Positions 26,448 to 34,444 of a stretch of 64,000 nucleotides of DNA are shown here, one piece after another (position 1 is the stretch's first letter; each line of letters begins with the position of its first letter). The position numbers and the translations under genes were made by a program. Source of the DNA: Hymenobacter glacieicola (GTDB lineage: Bacteria > Bacteroidota > Bacteroidia > Cytophagales > Hymenobacteraceae); NCBI RefSeq assembly GCF_014640315.1, contig NZ_BMGS01000004.1, positions 62,001-126,000 of the forward strand, read 5' to 3'. The notes beneath the pieces were generated by a model. That model was not told where the DNA came from and made no database searches. It worked only from the letters and a program-made list of their open reading frames with translations.

Positions 26448-29083
26448 TACCGCAGGTATATCGATTCAAGGTCGAGGAAGGGTCGCCCCTCAGTGGCCGA
26501 CGTAGCGGCCGGGCCTAGCAGCACTTGCAGCACTTCGGCCTGGGGCAGCGGTAGAGTAGCCGGGCCGGCCGTTTGGAAAGTCAGCGGCAGAAAGCTGGGG
26601 TAGGGGCGCGGCAGCAAGGATTGAGCACCTAACCGAAAGGCCGACAGCGGCACGCGCACTTCCTGCATGTCGGCGCCCAGCTCCACGTCGGCTACGTAGG
26701 CGGCCGCGTCGCGGGTGGTTAGCACGAGGCGCACCGTGCCAGCACCCGCCCCGCGCCGGCCGCGCAGGACTACCTCCTGGAAGCGGCTGATATCAGGCGC
26801 GCGGGCGGCCAGCCGGTCGCCGAAGTAGGCGCGCAAAAAGGCCACCGGTGCGGTGGCATCGGCGAAGGGAATGGGGCTGGTGGGCGCAGGGCTTTGGAGC
26901 AGGCGCAACGCCAGCTGGCCGTTGCTGGTGGTCACGTAATCAGCCCAGCCGCCCCCGTTGATGCCGCCGGTTTCGGTGCGCTGCTGGTCCTGGCTGGCCA
27001 CGTAGAGCGGCAGGGCCGTGCCCGGGGCCACAATGGTTGCTTCCCACTGCTCCCGGGGGGCGTAGTCCCAGTCGCGGGGGCTGCCGGGGTGGCCGCCGGG
27101 AAAGGTGGTGTTTCGGTTATTGCCTTTCACGACAATCCAGTAGCGCAGCAGGCCGGGGTAGAGCAAGTTCGCGGGTACCGTTGCCTCGGCCGTGGTCAGC
27201 GTAAGGCGGCGCATCGGGATGGTGCGGGTGGGACCATAGTAGTGCTGGGCGACCAGCAGTACCGAGTCGGTAGGGGCGGCGCCGGCTACGGTGGCCTGGA
27301 GCGTGGCCGGCTGCCCGGCTTGCAGCTGGGTGGGGGCCGAGTGCAGCACCTGCACGGGCAAGTTGGTAGCCGGCGGGGCCACAAACTCGCCCAGCTTAAT
27401 AGCGCCCAGCGTCGTTTGGGCCGTGAACGTGCTGGCGTTCTTGCCCCGCGCGGCTACCACGTATACACCGGGTTGCAGACGCACGGTACCGTTGGTGGCC
27501 TGGCCCTGGAAGGCGTTGCCCTCGTTCAGCCCGCGCACCGTAAAGTCAGCGCCCAGACCGGGGAGCGTCAGGCGCAGGGGCTGGGTGTTCCAGTCGATGC
27601 GCGTCACGGGCTGGCGCAGGGAGGTAGTGGCAAACGGGTCGCGTACCTGAATGGCATCGGGCATCACCTCCAGGCGCCACACGCCGGTAGCTAGTTGGTC
27701 GAGGAAGTAGGCGCCGGTGCCTTCGTAGGAAACCACTGGCGAAGAACCCGTGCCGGCCAGGCGGCGCAGGGCGGCGGGCTTGCGGGGCTGGGTGGTGGTG
27801 GAGCTGGTGTAGTAGAATTCTTCGGGCGTATTCAACTCACTGACGCCCGCGCGGTAGCTTACCCGGAAGTTGTGAAAGGTAGAGTCCTGGGGGTAGGAGC
27901 GGAACTGCTGGCCCCGGGGCACCTGCCGGAACACCTTGCCCGCAATCAGCAGGCTAATAGCTTTGGCAGGCGTATAGGCCAGGTTGAGGTAGTGGGTCTG
28001 GTATTCGGTGTTAGCAAAGGCAATAGCCAGCGGGTCGTAGGCAAACTGCGTGGCCCACTGAAAGCCGGCGCTGCGGAAGGAGCGGGCCATCAGCGGGTAC
28101 AGCACGGGCTGCAAAATATCGGCCGACTCAAACTCGTACACCATGCGCGGCTTGCCGGCAAAGCGCGGGTCCTGGGCGTACGGGATGGGGTATTGGTTGA
28201 CCAGCGGCAGCAGGTTGCCGCGCAAGGTGTGCCCGCCCACCAGGGCCGAGGGGTACCACTGAAACGTAAAGCCCTGCACCGGGCTGCTCAGGATGGCATT
28301 GGCTACCGTAGGGCTTTCGGCAATGTTGTAAAAGATGGGCTTTTTGTAACCGGTAGCCCGCATAGCCCGCACCATGCGCTGCACAAAGCTACTAACCTCG
28401 GCCTCGGGCTGGCGGTAGTGGGGCTCGTTGCACACCTCGTAGGCAATGATGTCGGGGTCTTCGCGGTTAAGCTGGCCGGTATACTGGTTGCGGTGGTTCA
28501 GGAACTGACCCAGGTACCTCTCCTGGGCCCGCACGGCCCGCTCGTTGTTATAGGCCCGGCCCTTGGGGTAGAGGCTGGAAAAGCCCGTCTGGGCCGTGTC
28601 CTTCTCGGGGTAACCGTTGCCCCAATAGGCAATGGGCGTCAGAATGATTTTGATGTGGCGCGCTTTCAGCTGCTGCACCAGATAGTCGAGCAGGCGCAGG
28701 TGTTCGTTCTGGAGCAGATTACCCACCGTATCCGTGATTTCCACGTCCCAGACGTGCACTCGAAAGGCATCCACGCCCAGGCGCGAGAGGTGGTACACGT
28801 CCTGGTCAATGGCCTTTTCCAGGTTCACGCCCAGCTTCCGGTGGGCCCGGTAGGAGTAGGCGAAGGGGCTGGTGTAGTTCACCCCGAACAGGGCGACTTC
28901 CTGCTTGCTACCCTGCCAGCGCAGCACGCCCTTGGCATCCACGTACACATCGGCGCGGGCCGGCGGGGCCTTCTGAGCAAAGGCGGCCGGGCCCTCAGTA
29001 AGCAGCGGTAGTCCAGTAAGAAAAGCCAGAACAAACAACCAGCTGCGGCGAACAGCCCCAACAGCACGCAAGGATTCAGACAT
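26447..29083 (-). CDS. Glycoside hydrolase family 5-like exported enzyme
   Basis: From the ATG at 29083 the protein has 878 residues and begins with a basic region and hydrophobic signal segment ending about AAFAQ (residue 37). The catalytic barrel includes GVNYTSPFAY (residue 67 on), IAYEVCNEPHY with the acid/base Glu220 in the NEP motif, and MVYEFESAD with the nucleophile near residue 318. Several beta-sandwich domains follow (to the C terminus), probably carbohydrate-binding. The specificity (mannan, glucan or other) is not apparent. It is the first gene of a two-gene operon with the GH2 gene. A possible upstream start at 29125 would put 14 residues before the signal peptide. Confidence 0.8.
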   Translation of the reverse strand: MSESLRAVGAVRRSWLFVLAFLTGLPLLTEGPAAFAQKAPPARADVYVDAKGVLRWQGSKQEVALFGVNYTSPFAYSYRAHRKLGVNLEKAIDQDVYHLSRLGVDAFRVHVWDVEITDTVGNLLQNEHLRLLDYLVQQLKARHIKIILTPIAYWGNGYPEKDTAQTGFSSLYPKGRAYNNERAVRAQERYLGQFLNHRNQYTGQLNREDPDIIAYEVCNEPHYRQPEAEVSSFVQRMVRAMRATGYKKPIFYNIAESPTVANAILSSPVQGFTFQWYPSALVGGHTLRGNLLPLVNQYPIPYAQDPRFAGKPRMVYEFESADILQPVLYPLMARSFRSAGFQWATQFAYDPLAIAFANTEYQTHYLNLAYTPAKAISLLIAGKVFRQVPRGQQFRSYPQDSTFHNFRVSYRAGVSELNTPEEFYYTSSTTTQPRKPAALRRLAGTGSSPVVSYEGTGAYFLDQLATGVWRLEVMPDAIQVRDPFATTSLRQPVTRIDWNTQPLRLTLPGLGADFTVRGLNEGNAFQGQATNGTVRLQPGVYVVAARGKNASTFTAQTTLGAIKLGEFVAPPATNLPVQVLHSAPTQLQAGQPATLQATVAGAAPTDSVLLVAQHYYGPTRTIPMRRLTLTTAEATVPANLLYPGLLRYWIVVKGNNRNTTFPGGHPGSPRDWDYAPREQWEATIVAPGTALPLYVASQDQQRTETGGINGGGWADYVTTSNGQLALRLLQSPAPTSPIPFADATAPVAFLRAYFGDRLAARAPDISRFQEVVLRGRRGAGAGTVRLVLTTRDAAAYVADVELGADMQEVRVPLSAFRLGAQSLLPRPYPSFLPLTFQTAGPATLPLPQAEVLQVLLGPAATSATEGRPFLDLESIYLR

Positions 29084-29125
29084 AACACAAACGTTTGACT
29101 TCGCGAAGTAACACCATATAAGCAC

Positions 29126-29163
29126 AAAAACGGCCGCCGCATCCGAAGCTGCGGCGGCCGTTT
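29126..29163 (-). terminator. Intrinsic terminator of rnpB
   Basis: On the minus strand a 14-base perfect stem (29150-29163 with 29128-29141), core ACGGCCGCCGCA, is followed by a run of T residues. It lies immediately after the RNase P RNA 3' end and before the GH5 start. Confidence 0.9.
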
Positions 29164-29167
29164 GATG

Positions 29168-29660
29168 GAAGGTGATGAGTCTGTAAGCCGGGTTTTGTCC
29201 GCCCTTGCAAGCAACAGCGGCCCCACCATTTATCTAGGCCAGTCCTCGCGGAAAGGCTCCATCAACCTACCCGCTGGCGCCGGACGAGCCGCCCGGTGCC
29301 GGCCCCGAAGGGCCTGCGTGCCAGCTTATTTGGTCTTTCAACCCCTGAGGTTTACCCAGCCGGCCTGGTCACCCAGCCGCTGGTGCGCTCTTACCGCACC
29401 TTTTCACCCTTACCAAAGGTGAGATGGTGAAACTGTGAAATGGTGAGTTTGCCGTGCTGCTTGCGCAGCTTGAACAAGGACTCACTATTTCACCAACTCA
29501 CCACTTCACCGCCTGGCGGTAATTTTCTGTGGCACTGGCTGTCCTGAGAAGCGTTACGCCGCCCAGTCCTTCCCGTTAGGAAGCAGGGTGCTCTGCGTTG
29601 CCCGGACTTTCCTCGTCGCCATTCTTGCGTCCGGCGCCGCGGTGGGGCGACCCATCACTG
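29168..29660 (-). ncRNA. rnpB: RNase P RNA (bacterial type A) with an enlarged P12 region
   Basis: On the minus strand the universal P4-region motif GAGGAAAGTCCGGGC is present (complement of 29600-29614), with ACAGAAAATTACCGCC (complement of about 29514-29529) and the 3' signature ACCCGGCTTACAGACT (complement of about 29176-29191). The ends pair to form P1: GTGATGGG at 29651-29659 with CTCATCAC at 29172-29179. The gene is about 490 bases, about 100 longer than usual, because of a hairpin insertion at 29418-29510. A -7 box lies next to the 5' end, and a strong terminator follows. Ends are uncertain by a few bases. Confidence 0.93.
29418..29510 (-). repeat. Hairpin insertion in rnpB built from GTGAAATGGTGAG-like units
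   Basis: The left half contains GTGAAATGGTGAGTTTGCCGT and the right half its near inverse (CTCACTATTTCACCAACTCACC). The two halves pair with some wobbles around a loop that contains GCTGC/GCAGC. The unit GTGAAATGGTGAGTTTGC also occurs at about 13105-13122, after the HsdR-N-like gene, which suggests a mobile repeat family. Confidence 0.65.
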
Positions 29661-29664
29661 GGGG

Positions 29665-29672
29665 CAAAGGTA
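29665..29672 (-). promoter_or_regulatory. -7 box TACCTTTG of rnpB
   Basis: A perfect TAnnTTTG on the minus strand ends 4-5 bases before the first paired base of P1. This fits transcription starting at the mature 5' end or within a few bases of it. Confidence 0.6.
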
Positions 29673-29777
29673 AGAACACGGCTGGGTTGCTAGCTGAAAA
29701 TTTTCACCTAGTGTTCAATTTAGTAAAAGCAGTAAAGCCTTTTCCCAAGATGTTAATTTGCGTTGCTGTGAAAAAGT

Positions 29778-29808
29778 AAGCTCAACTGCATCTACAGTTG
29801 AGCTTTTT
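29778..29808 (+). terminator. Terminator-like hairpin without an obvious gene
   Basis: Arms AAGCTCAACTG (29778-29788) and CAGTTGAGCTT (29795-29805) are perfect, followed by T residues on the plus strand. No plus-strand gene lies upstream, so it may end a small RNA, mark a deleted gene or insulate the rnpB promoter. Confidence 0.6.
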
Positions 29809-29892
29809 CGTATTATGCGGTAAATGTGGTACGATACTTGAAAAGTGTTGCACATAACAGATCAAAATCCTGCTCTCACTTACTAGTAAAAG

Positions 29893-30330
29893 ATGAAAAA
29901 CATTCTCAAGAAAATAGCCATTCTCACCTTGTCGACTGGCCTTCTGGCAAGCACTAGCGCTTTAGCCCAGAATGCCATCGGCGGTGCTGTTCAGCAAGGA
30001 AATGGCGCCTACGTGCAAAAAACGGATCGTCAGGATTGTCTGGGAGCAAATTTGCTTGGTATTCCTGGTTTTACTGCTTCTTGCTTGACTATGACACAGG
30101 TAAAATTCTTAGTAACGCCTTCTAACAACCGCACAGCTGTTTGGAAAGGTGAATTGCCTGTTAATCAGCGTCCGGCCAAACGGTTTGTTCACAACACTAC
30201 TTACTCTGAAACAGTAAACGGCGAGACTACCCTATACGATGTACAAACAATAACAGAACCCAACGGTTCTGTTATAACAACACTGTCTTATAAACAGAAC
30301 GGTAAAGGTAAATCAAAGTCGAAAGCCTAA
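29893..30330 (+). CDS. Small exported protein of unknown function
   Basis: The 145-residue protein starts with a clear signal peptide (MKNILKKIAILTLSTGLLAS, cleavage about ALAQ at residue 26). The mature part has two cysteines (DCLGANLLG and ASCLTM) that could form a disulfide, and a basic tail NGKGKSKSKA. I recognise no family. Codons are much richer in A and T than in neighbouring genes, which hints at recent arrival or relaxed codon use. It has its own terminator. Confidence 0.7.
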   Translation: MKNILKKIAILTLSTGLLASTSALAQNAIGGAVQQGNGAYVQKTDRQDCLGANLLGIPGFTASCLTMTQVKFLVTPSNNRTAVWKGELPVNQRPAKRFVHNTTYSETVNGETTLYDVQTITEPNGSVITTLSYKQNGKGKSKSKA

Positions 30331-30351
30331 ATTGTCTCTGTTATTAAAGCC

Positions 30352-30387
30352 AAAAGCAGCCTTTCCAACTTGGAGAGGCTGCTTTTT
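30352..30387 (+). terminator. Intrinsic terminator after the small exported protein
   Basis: Arms AAAAGCAGCCTTTCC and GGAGAGGCTGCTTTT (one wobble) are followed by T residues, 22 bases after the stop. Confidence 0.88.
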
Positions 30388-30521
30388 TGTGGCAATATGG
30401 TGTGCATTACTATGTATGCATCATTTATAACTTTAGTTCTCTACTACAAAATTCTACTGATGAAGGATCTACGAGCAAAGCAGATGTGAGGGCAGCAGCA
30501 CCATGAGCTCGAATTTTATAA

Positions 30522-32384
30522 TTACTTCCCCTCCCACACGTTATCCTTCGGGTAGCTGTCGGGCACGAGGGTAGCGCCTAGCTTCACTTGCTTCACGGCT
30601 TTGGTGGTAACCACGGGCACCGTAACGGTGCGGGCGCCCTGCTCCCAGACGGCAATGGTGCGGTGCAGCTTCTGGGTGGAGTTGTCCTGGAAGGTGAGGG
30701 TGAGGTCGACGGGAACAGGCTTGCTGCCTTTTGATTCGACTACCACGTCGTAGCCGGTGGCAGTTTTGGTGACCTGCTGGATGGCCAGGTCGGGGTAGCC
30801 GCCGTCGAAAAACCAGCGCTGCCAAAACCAGTTGAGGTTGCGGCCGGCCCCGGCGTTCATCGAGTTGAAGAAGTCATAGGGCATGGGGTGCTTACCGTTC
30901 CAGTTGCGGATGTAGGTGTGCAGGGCCTTGGTGAACAGCTCGTCGCCGAGCATATCCTTCACATAGAGGTAGCCCAGGCCGGGCTTGGGGTAGGAGTTGA
31001 GGAAGAAAGCCGTGCCGGTTTGCTGGGTGCTGAGCGTGACGATGGGCAGATCAACTTCGGTGGCGGCCGCCGCGGCGTAGGGCGCAATGCCGTAGTCGTC
31101 GTCGAGCTTGGGGTCGATGAGGCCCGAAATCAGCCACTCGCCGATGGTAGCCCAGCCCTCATCCATCCAGCCGTACTTGGTTTCGTTGATGCCCATGTAA
31201 AACGGGAACATCGTGTGGAATATCTCGTGGTCGGTAAGCGTAATGGCGTCCTGGCGGGTGCTGGTGGGGTTGTCGTTCACCATCATGGGGTACTCCATCT
31301 GGTCGAGGCCATCGAAAATGGTTTCGTGGGAGTAGGGAAAGGGCCACTTGGGAAAAGTGTACGACATGGCCTCCACGGTCTGGCGGGCAAAGTGAATCAC
31401 CTCCTCGTAATCCTTGTGCTTGGTGTTGTACACGGCATCTACGCGGGTGCGGCGCTTGGTGGCCGGGTCCACCACCAAACTGCTCGACTGCCACACGTAA
31501 TGGTCGGTGGTGGCAAACACGAAGTCGGTCACGTTCTTGGCCTCGAAGTGCCAGGTATTCTGGGCGTTGGGGGCGGTAATGTCCCGGGCTTTGAGGTCGG
31601 CCTCGGTGATGATGCTGGTGATGCCGTCCTTCTTCTCCGCCTCCTGAAGGCGCTGAGCGTACTTTTTGCTTAGCACTTGGCTGGCGTTGGTCAGGTCGCC
31701 GGTGGCCCACACCACGAAATTCTTGGGCACGGTGATGTCAGCGGAGAAGTTGGCGAAGTCGTTGTAGAACTCCTGGGAGCCGAGGTAGGGGGTGCGGTTC
31801 CAGCCGTCGATGTCATCGTACACCGCTATGCGCGGGAAGAAGTAGGCCACAAAGTCCGCGTTGGGCTCTACCTCGCCGGTGCGGGTGTGGGAGCCTTTGT
31901 TGAGGATGTAGGAGTAGGCAACCGACACCTGGGCCTTCTGCTTTGGGCCGATAGCGCGGCGTACGGGTACCGACAAATTAGTGAAATCGGCGCGCAGCTT
32001 GGCTACGTCCAAAGCCTGCCCGTTGATGGTCAGCTTGGTGATTTTCACCCCCTCGCTCACGTCCTCCGGGCTGATGCCGGAAGCCCGCGGCGCACCCTTC
32101 TGGTAGAGGTTGGGGTAGAGCTTAAACCAGATTTGCCGCAGTGAGTCGGGGCTTTGGTTGTGGTAGGCAATGTCCACGGTGCCCGCCACCCGCCGCGAGG
32201 TTGGGTCGAAGCTGACCTTTAATGTATAATCGGCGGAGTTTTGCCAGTAGTTGGGTCCCGGGTGGCCCGATTCACTGCGGGTGCCTTTGGCGTAGGTAGC
32301 CTGCAGGTTGCGCGGCACCGGCAACTGCTGGGCCGAAGCGGCAAGGGAGAGGAGGGAAGCAGCGAGTAGCGCGGGTAGTTTCAT
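30522..32384 (-). CDS. M1 family (gluzincin) metallopeptidase, exported
   Basis: From the ATG at 32384 the product has 620 residues and a signal peptide (MKLPALLAASLLSLAASAQQ). The zinc site is HEIFH (His386, Glu387, His390) followed 18 residues later by Glu409 in MDEGWAT, the HExxHx18E arrangement of M1 enzymes. The exopeptidase-site segment reads QMEYPMM in place of GAMEN. The N-terminal domain (residues 30-270) is the usual M1 beta-sandwich. It probably trims peptides in the periplasm. A longer in-frame start at 32459 would cover the -7 box and is rejected. Confidence 0.9.
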   Translation of the reverse strand: MKLPALLAASLLSLAASAQQLPVPRNLQATYAKGTRSESGHPGPNYWQNSADYTLKVSFDPTSRRVAGTVDIAYHNQSPDSLRQIWFKLYPNLYQKGAPRASGISPEDVSEGVKITKLTINGQALDVAKLRADFTNLSVPVRRAIGPKQKAQVSVAYSYILNKGSHTRTGEVEPNADFVAYFFPRIAVYDDIDGWNRTPYLGSQEFYNDFANFSADITVPKNFVVWATGDLTNASQVLSKKYAQRLQEAEKKDGITSIITEADLKARDITAPNAQNTWHFEAKNVTDFVFATTDHYVWQSSSLVVDPATKRRTRVDAVYNTKHKDYEEVIHFARQTVEAMSYTFPKWPFPYSHETIFDGLDQMEYPMMVNDNPTSTRQDAITLTDHEIFHTMFPFYMGINETKYGWMDEGWATIGEWLISGLIDPKLDDDYGIAPYAAAAATEVDLPIVTLSTQQTGTAFFLNSYPKPGLGYLYVKDMLGDELFTKALHTYIRNWNGKHPMPYDFFNSMNAGAGRNLNWFWQRWFFDGGYPDLAIQQVTKTATGYDVVVESKGSKPVPVDLTLTFQDNSTQKLHRTIAVWEQGARTVTVPVVTTKAVKQVKLGATLVPDSYPKDNVWEGK

Positions 32385-32405
32385 GCGGAAGGAATAGTTC
32401 TGCCG

Positions 32406-32413
32406 CAAAGGTA
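32406..32413 (-). promoter_or_regulatory. -7 box TACCTTTG of the M1 peptidase gene
   Basis: A perfect TAnnTTTG on the minus strand lies 22 bases upstream of the ATG at 32384, giving a short leader of about 15 bases. Confidence 0.5.
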
Positions 32414-32444
32414 CCACATAGGCCTGGAGGGTTGCGCCCGGAAC

Positions 32445-32525
32445 GGTCATTCCGACCACAGGGAGGAATCTGGGGTAATCGATTCAACGACTTGCCCCAG
32501 ATTCCTCCCTGTGGTCGGAATGACC
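32445..32525. repeat. Perfect 31-base inverted repeat (GGTCATTCCGACCAC type)
   Basis: Arms 32445-32475 and 32495-32525 are exact reverse complements with a 19-base loop. The inner part contains GAGGAATCTGGGG, related to the AGGAATCT core at 52958-53055 and 63351-63436. It lies between two leftward genes and could terminate the DUF2027 gene. Confidence 0.9.
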
Positions 32526-32538
32526 ATACTGGTTCGGC

Positions 32539-33651
32539 TTACTTCAGGCGCACCAGGGTAGCGCCGTAGCCGAACTTCTCCTTTTGCGAGTCCTCGAAGA
32601 ACTTGATGTCGCGGTTACGGCTGAGCAGCTTGTGCAGCTCCTTACGCAGGGTGCCGTTGCCGGAGCCGTGGATGAAGATGATTTCGTGCATGTTGGTAGC
32701 CAGGGCCCGGCTCAGGGCGTCCTCGAAGGCTTCGAGCTGAAGCTTGAGGATGGCCGTGTTGCTCAGGCCTTCCGTGCCACCTTCCGGCATGAGGGCTTCC
32801 AGGTGTAGGTCTACCTCGTGGGGCGGGGCTACAATGGCTTTGGCCGGCTCCGGGGCGGGAGCCACGGCGGCGGGCTTGGCGGGCGCGTTGCCAGTGAGCT
32901 GGGCCTTCAGGGTTTCAGCCAGCTTTTCGGGGGCTACGACCACGGGCGCGGCGGGCTTTTCGTCGAGCTGGAAGAGGTAGGCCTCGCGCTGCAGCACGGG
33001 CACGTTGGGCTGGCGGCTGGTGTAGAAGCTGGCGGCCTTGAACTGCAGGCGCTTGGTCAGCAGCTCGTAGGCTGTCGTGCCGTTGAGCTGAAACGGCAGC
33101 AGCTGCACCACGGGAGCCGGCCACTGGTCGAAATCCTTCAGGTGCCAGTGGCCCAGAGGCTTGCTGGCCGATTTAGCCGCCAGCCGTTCCGCCGATAACC
33201 CCCGGTACTGCCCGTTGCGCTCCTCCCCAAACGTATAGAGCACGTCCCGGTCGGTGTGGTTGACAATCTGCAGGGCCAGCAGTTCCGGCGACTGGTGGGT
33301 AAGGGCCAAATACAAGCCCTTCTGAACCGGTGGGGTCAGGTTTTTATCGGCCTTAATGGGGGCCGGGCCTTCGGTTTTGCTAGCGTTGGCAGCGGATGCT
33401 GCGGGTACGCCGGCAGCTTTGGCGGCCCGGGCCGCGCCGGCAGAAGCTGCTTTCTTTTCGGCCGCCACCGAAGCCGCGCTCTGTCCGAAAGCCTTGGTTT
33501 CCTCGGCCGCTACCACGACTACCTCGCGGCGCAGCACTGGAATGGTGAAATCGTTGTCAATGGCTACCTCTACCAGCTCGTCGCTGAGCAGGCGGGTGAT
33601 AATGCCTTCCTCGCGCCCAGTAAGCAGGCGTACTCGGTCTCCTACGTTCAT
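32539..33651 (-). CDS. DUF2027 protein with C-terminal Smr domain
   Basis: The 370-residue protein has an N-terminal SH3-like DUF2027 region (GDRVRLLTGREEGIITRLL, residues 4-22), a low-complexity Ala/Pro-rich linker (about 55-110), a central beta domain and a C-terminal Smr domain. The Smr signature is VDLHLEAL (near residue 278) and IIFIHGSGNGTLRKELHKLL (near residue 325). Smr domains are nucleases or RNA-binding modules acting on branched DNA or on stalled ribosomes. The combination with DUF2027 is characteristic of Bacteroidota and has no assigned role. A -7 box lies at 33686-33693. Confidence 0.9.
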   Translation of the reverse strand: MNVGDRVRLLTGREEGIITRLLSDELVEVAIDNDFTIPVLRREVVVVAAEETKAFGQSAASVAAEKKAASAGAARAAKAAGVPAASAANASKTEGPAPIKADKNLTPPVQKGLYLALTHQSPELLALQIVNHTDRDVLYTFGEERNGQYRGLSAERLAAKSASKPLGHWHLKDFDQWPAPVVQLLPFQLNGTTAYELLTKRLQFKAASFYTSRQPNVPVLQREAYLFQLDEKPAAPVVVAPEKLAETLKAQLTGNAPAKPAAVAPAPEPAKAIVAPPHEVDLHLEALMPEGGTEGLSNTAILKLQLEAFEDALSRALATNMHEIIFIHGSGNGTLRKELHKLLSRNRDIKFFEDSQKEKFGYGATLVRLK

Positions 33652-33685
33652 ATCAACAGAAACAAAAATCGGGTGGAATAATCAG

Positions 33686-33693
33686 CAAAGGTA
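33686..33693 (-). promoter_or_regulatory. -7 box TACCTTTG of the DUF2027-Smr gene
   Basis: A perfect TAnnTTTG on the minus strand lies 35 bases upstream of the ATG. Confidence 0.5.
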
Positions 33694-34059
33694 GGCGGCC
33701 AGCGGGCTTCAGGACCAAAATATATTTGCCTAACTCCGCCGCCGAAGCACACGCACGTTCCGCGGTGAGAAGTAGCGCAAGGCCGCCAGGGCCACCGGCA
33801 AGCAAAAAGCCTTGGCTTAGCAGCCAGGGCTTTGTACGCAAATCTTTCTGCGGAAGGATTACGGTTTGCCTACGTGGGCTCATACAAGAAGCAATGGGCT
33901 GGGGCCGGTGAGGCTGGCGCTGAATTCGTTCTGGGCAAGGGGGGTAGCGGCGGGGAATGGAGGGCGTAGCGGCCCGCTTTTTCGGCACTCCAGTCAGGTT
34001 ATCCGTCCGCCGAGTGTCGTTGAAAGGCTCAAGCTGGCCAACCACGCTCAGGTACTTTT

Positions 34060-34330
34060 CGGTCAGGATTTCCCGTGCTTGATTTCGGCGGCGTTAGCGC
34101 TGGTGGCCGAGCAGCCGGTGGGCGTGGCCACGAGGGCACGGCTAGGATGGTGCCGATGTGCGGTTGGTGTAACCCATGATGCCGAAGCTGCTGCGGTCGT
34201 CCACAAACCGCAGGTCCAGTCCGCCCTCCCGGTCCGTTTTGCGCTCCGGCCTGATTCGTTGGAGGGCCTGCACCGCTCGCATTGTCGGGGCTGATGCTGG
34301 GCAGAAAAGACGTGAGACGAGTTATGCGCG
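34060..34330 (-). pseudogene. Remnant of a SusC/RagA TonB-dependent receptor
   Basis: On the minus strand one frame reads LQRIRPERKTDREGGLDLRF followed by VDDRSSFGIMGYTNRTS and then a stop near 34145. This matches the conserved SusC segment of the form LKPERTT.EVGLDLRF...Y. Another frame continues VATPTGCSATSANAAEIKHG, which corresponds to the following SusC segment (TGYSA..NAAEI.N.G). The frame changes and stops show a broken gene. The rest of the gap 33694-34444 holds no convincing coding sequence. Boundaries are approximate. Confidence 0.6.
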
Positions 34331-34444
34331 ACGGAGCCGCGGGGCCCATTCAGGCCGATAATCCGAGTATGTATGGCTGGTCCGCTGCCTGTTCACCACA
34401 CAAAATAGGAGTTCGGGCCTAGCTTGTAGTAGCGGCGGTAATCC

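Noticed and set aside
27695..29011. A 438-codon plus-strand open frame across the GH5 gene
   Set aside because: Antisense shadow of a gene with the NEP catalytic motif; no motif of its own.
29588..29779. Plus-strand frame of 63 codons over the 5' part of rnpB
   Set aside because: It lies antisense to the conserved RNase P core, which fully explains the sequence.
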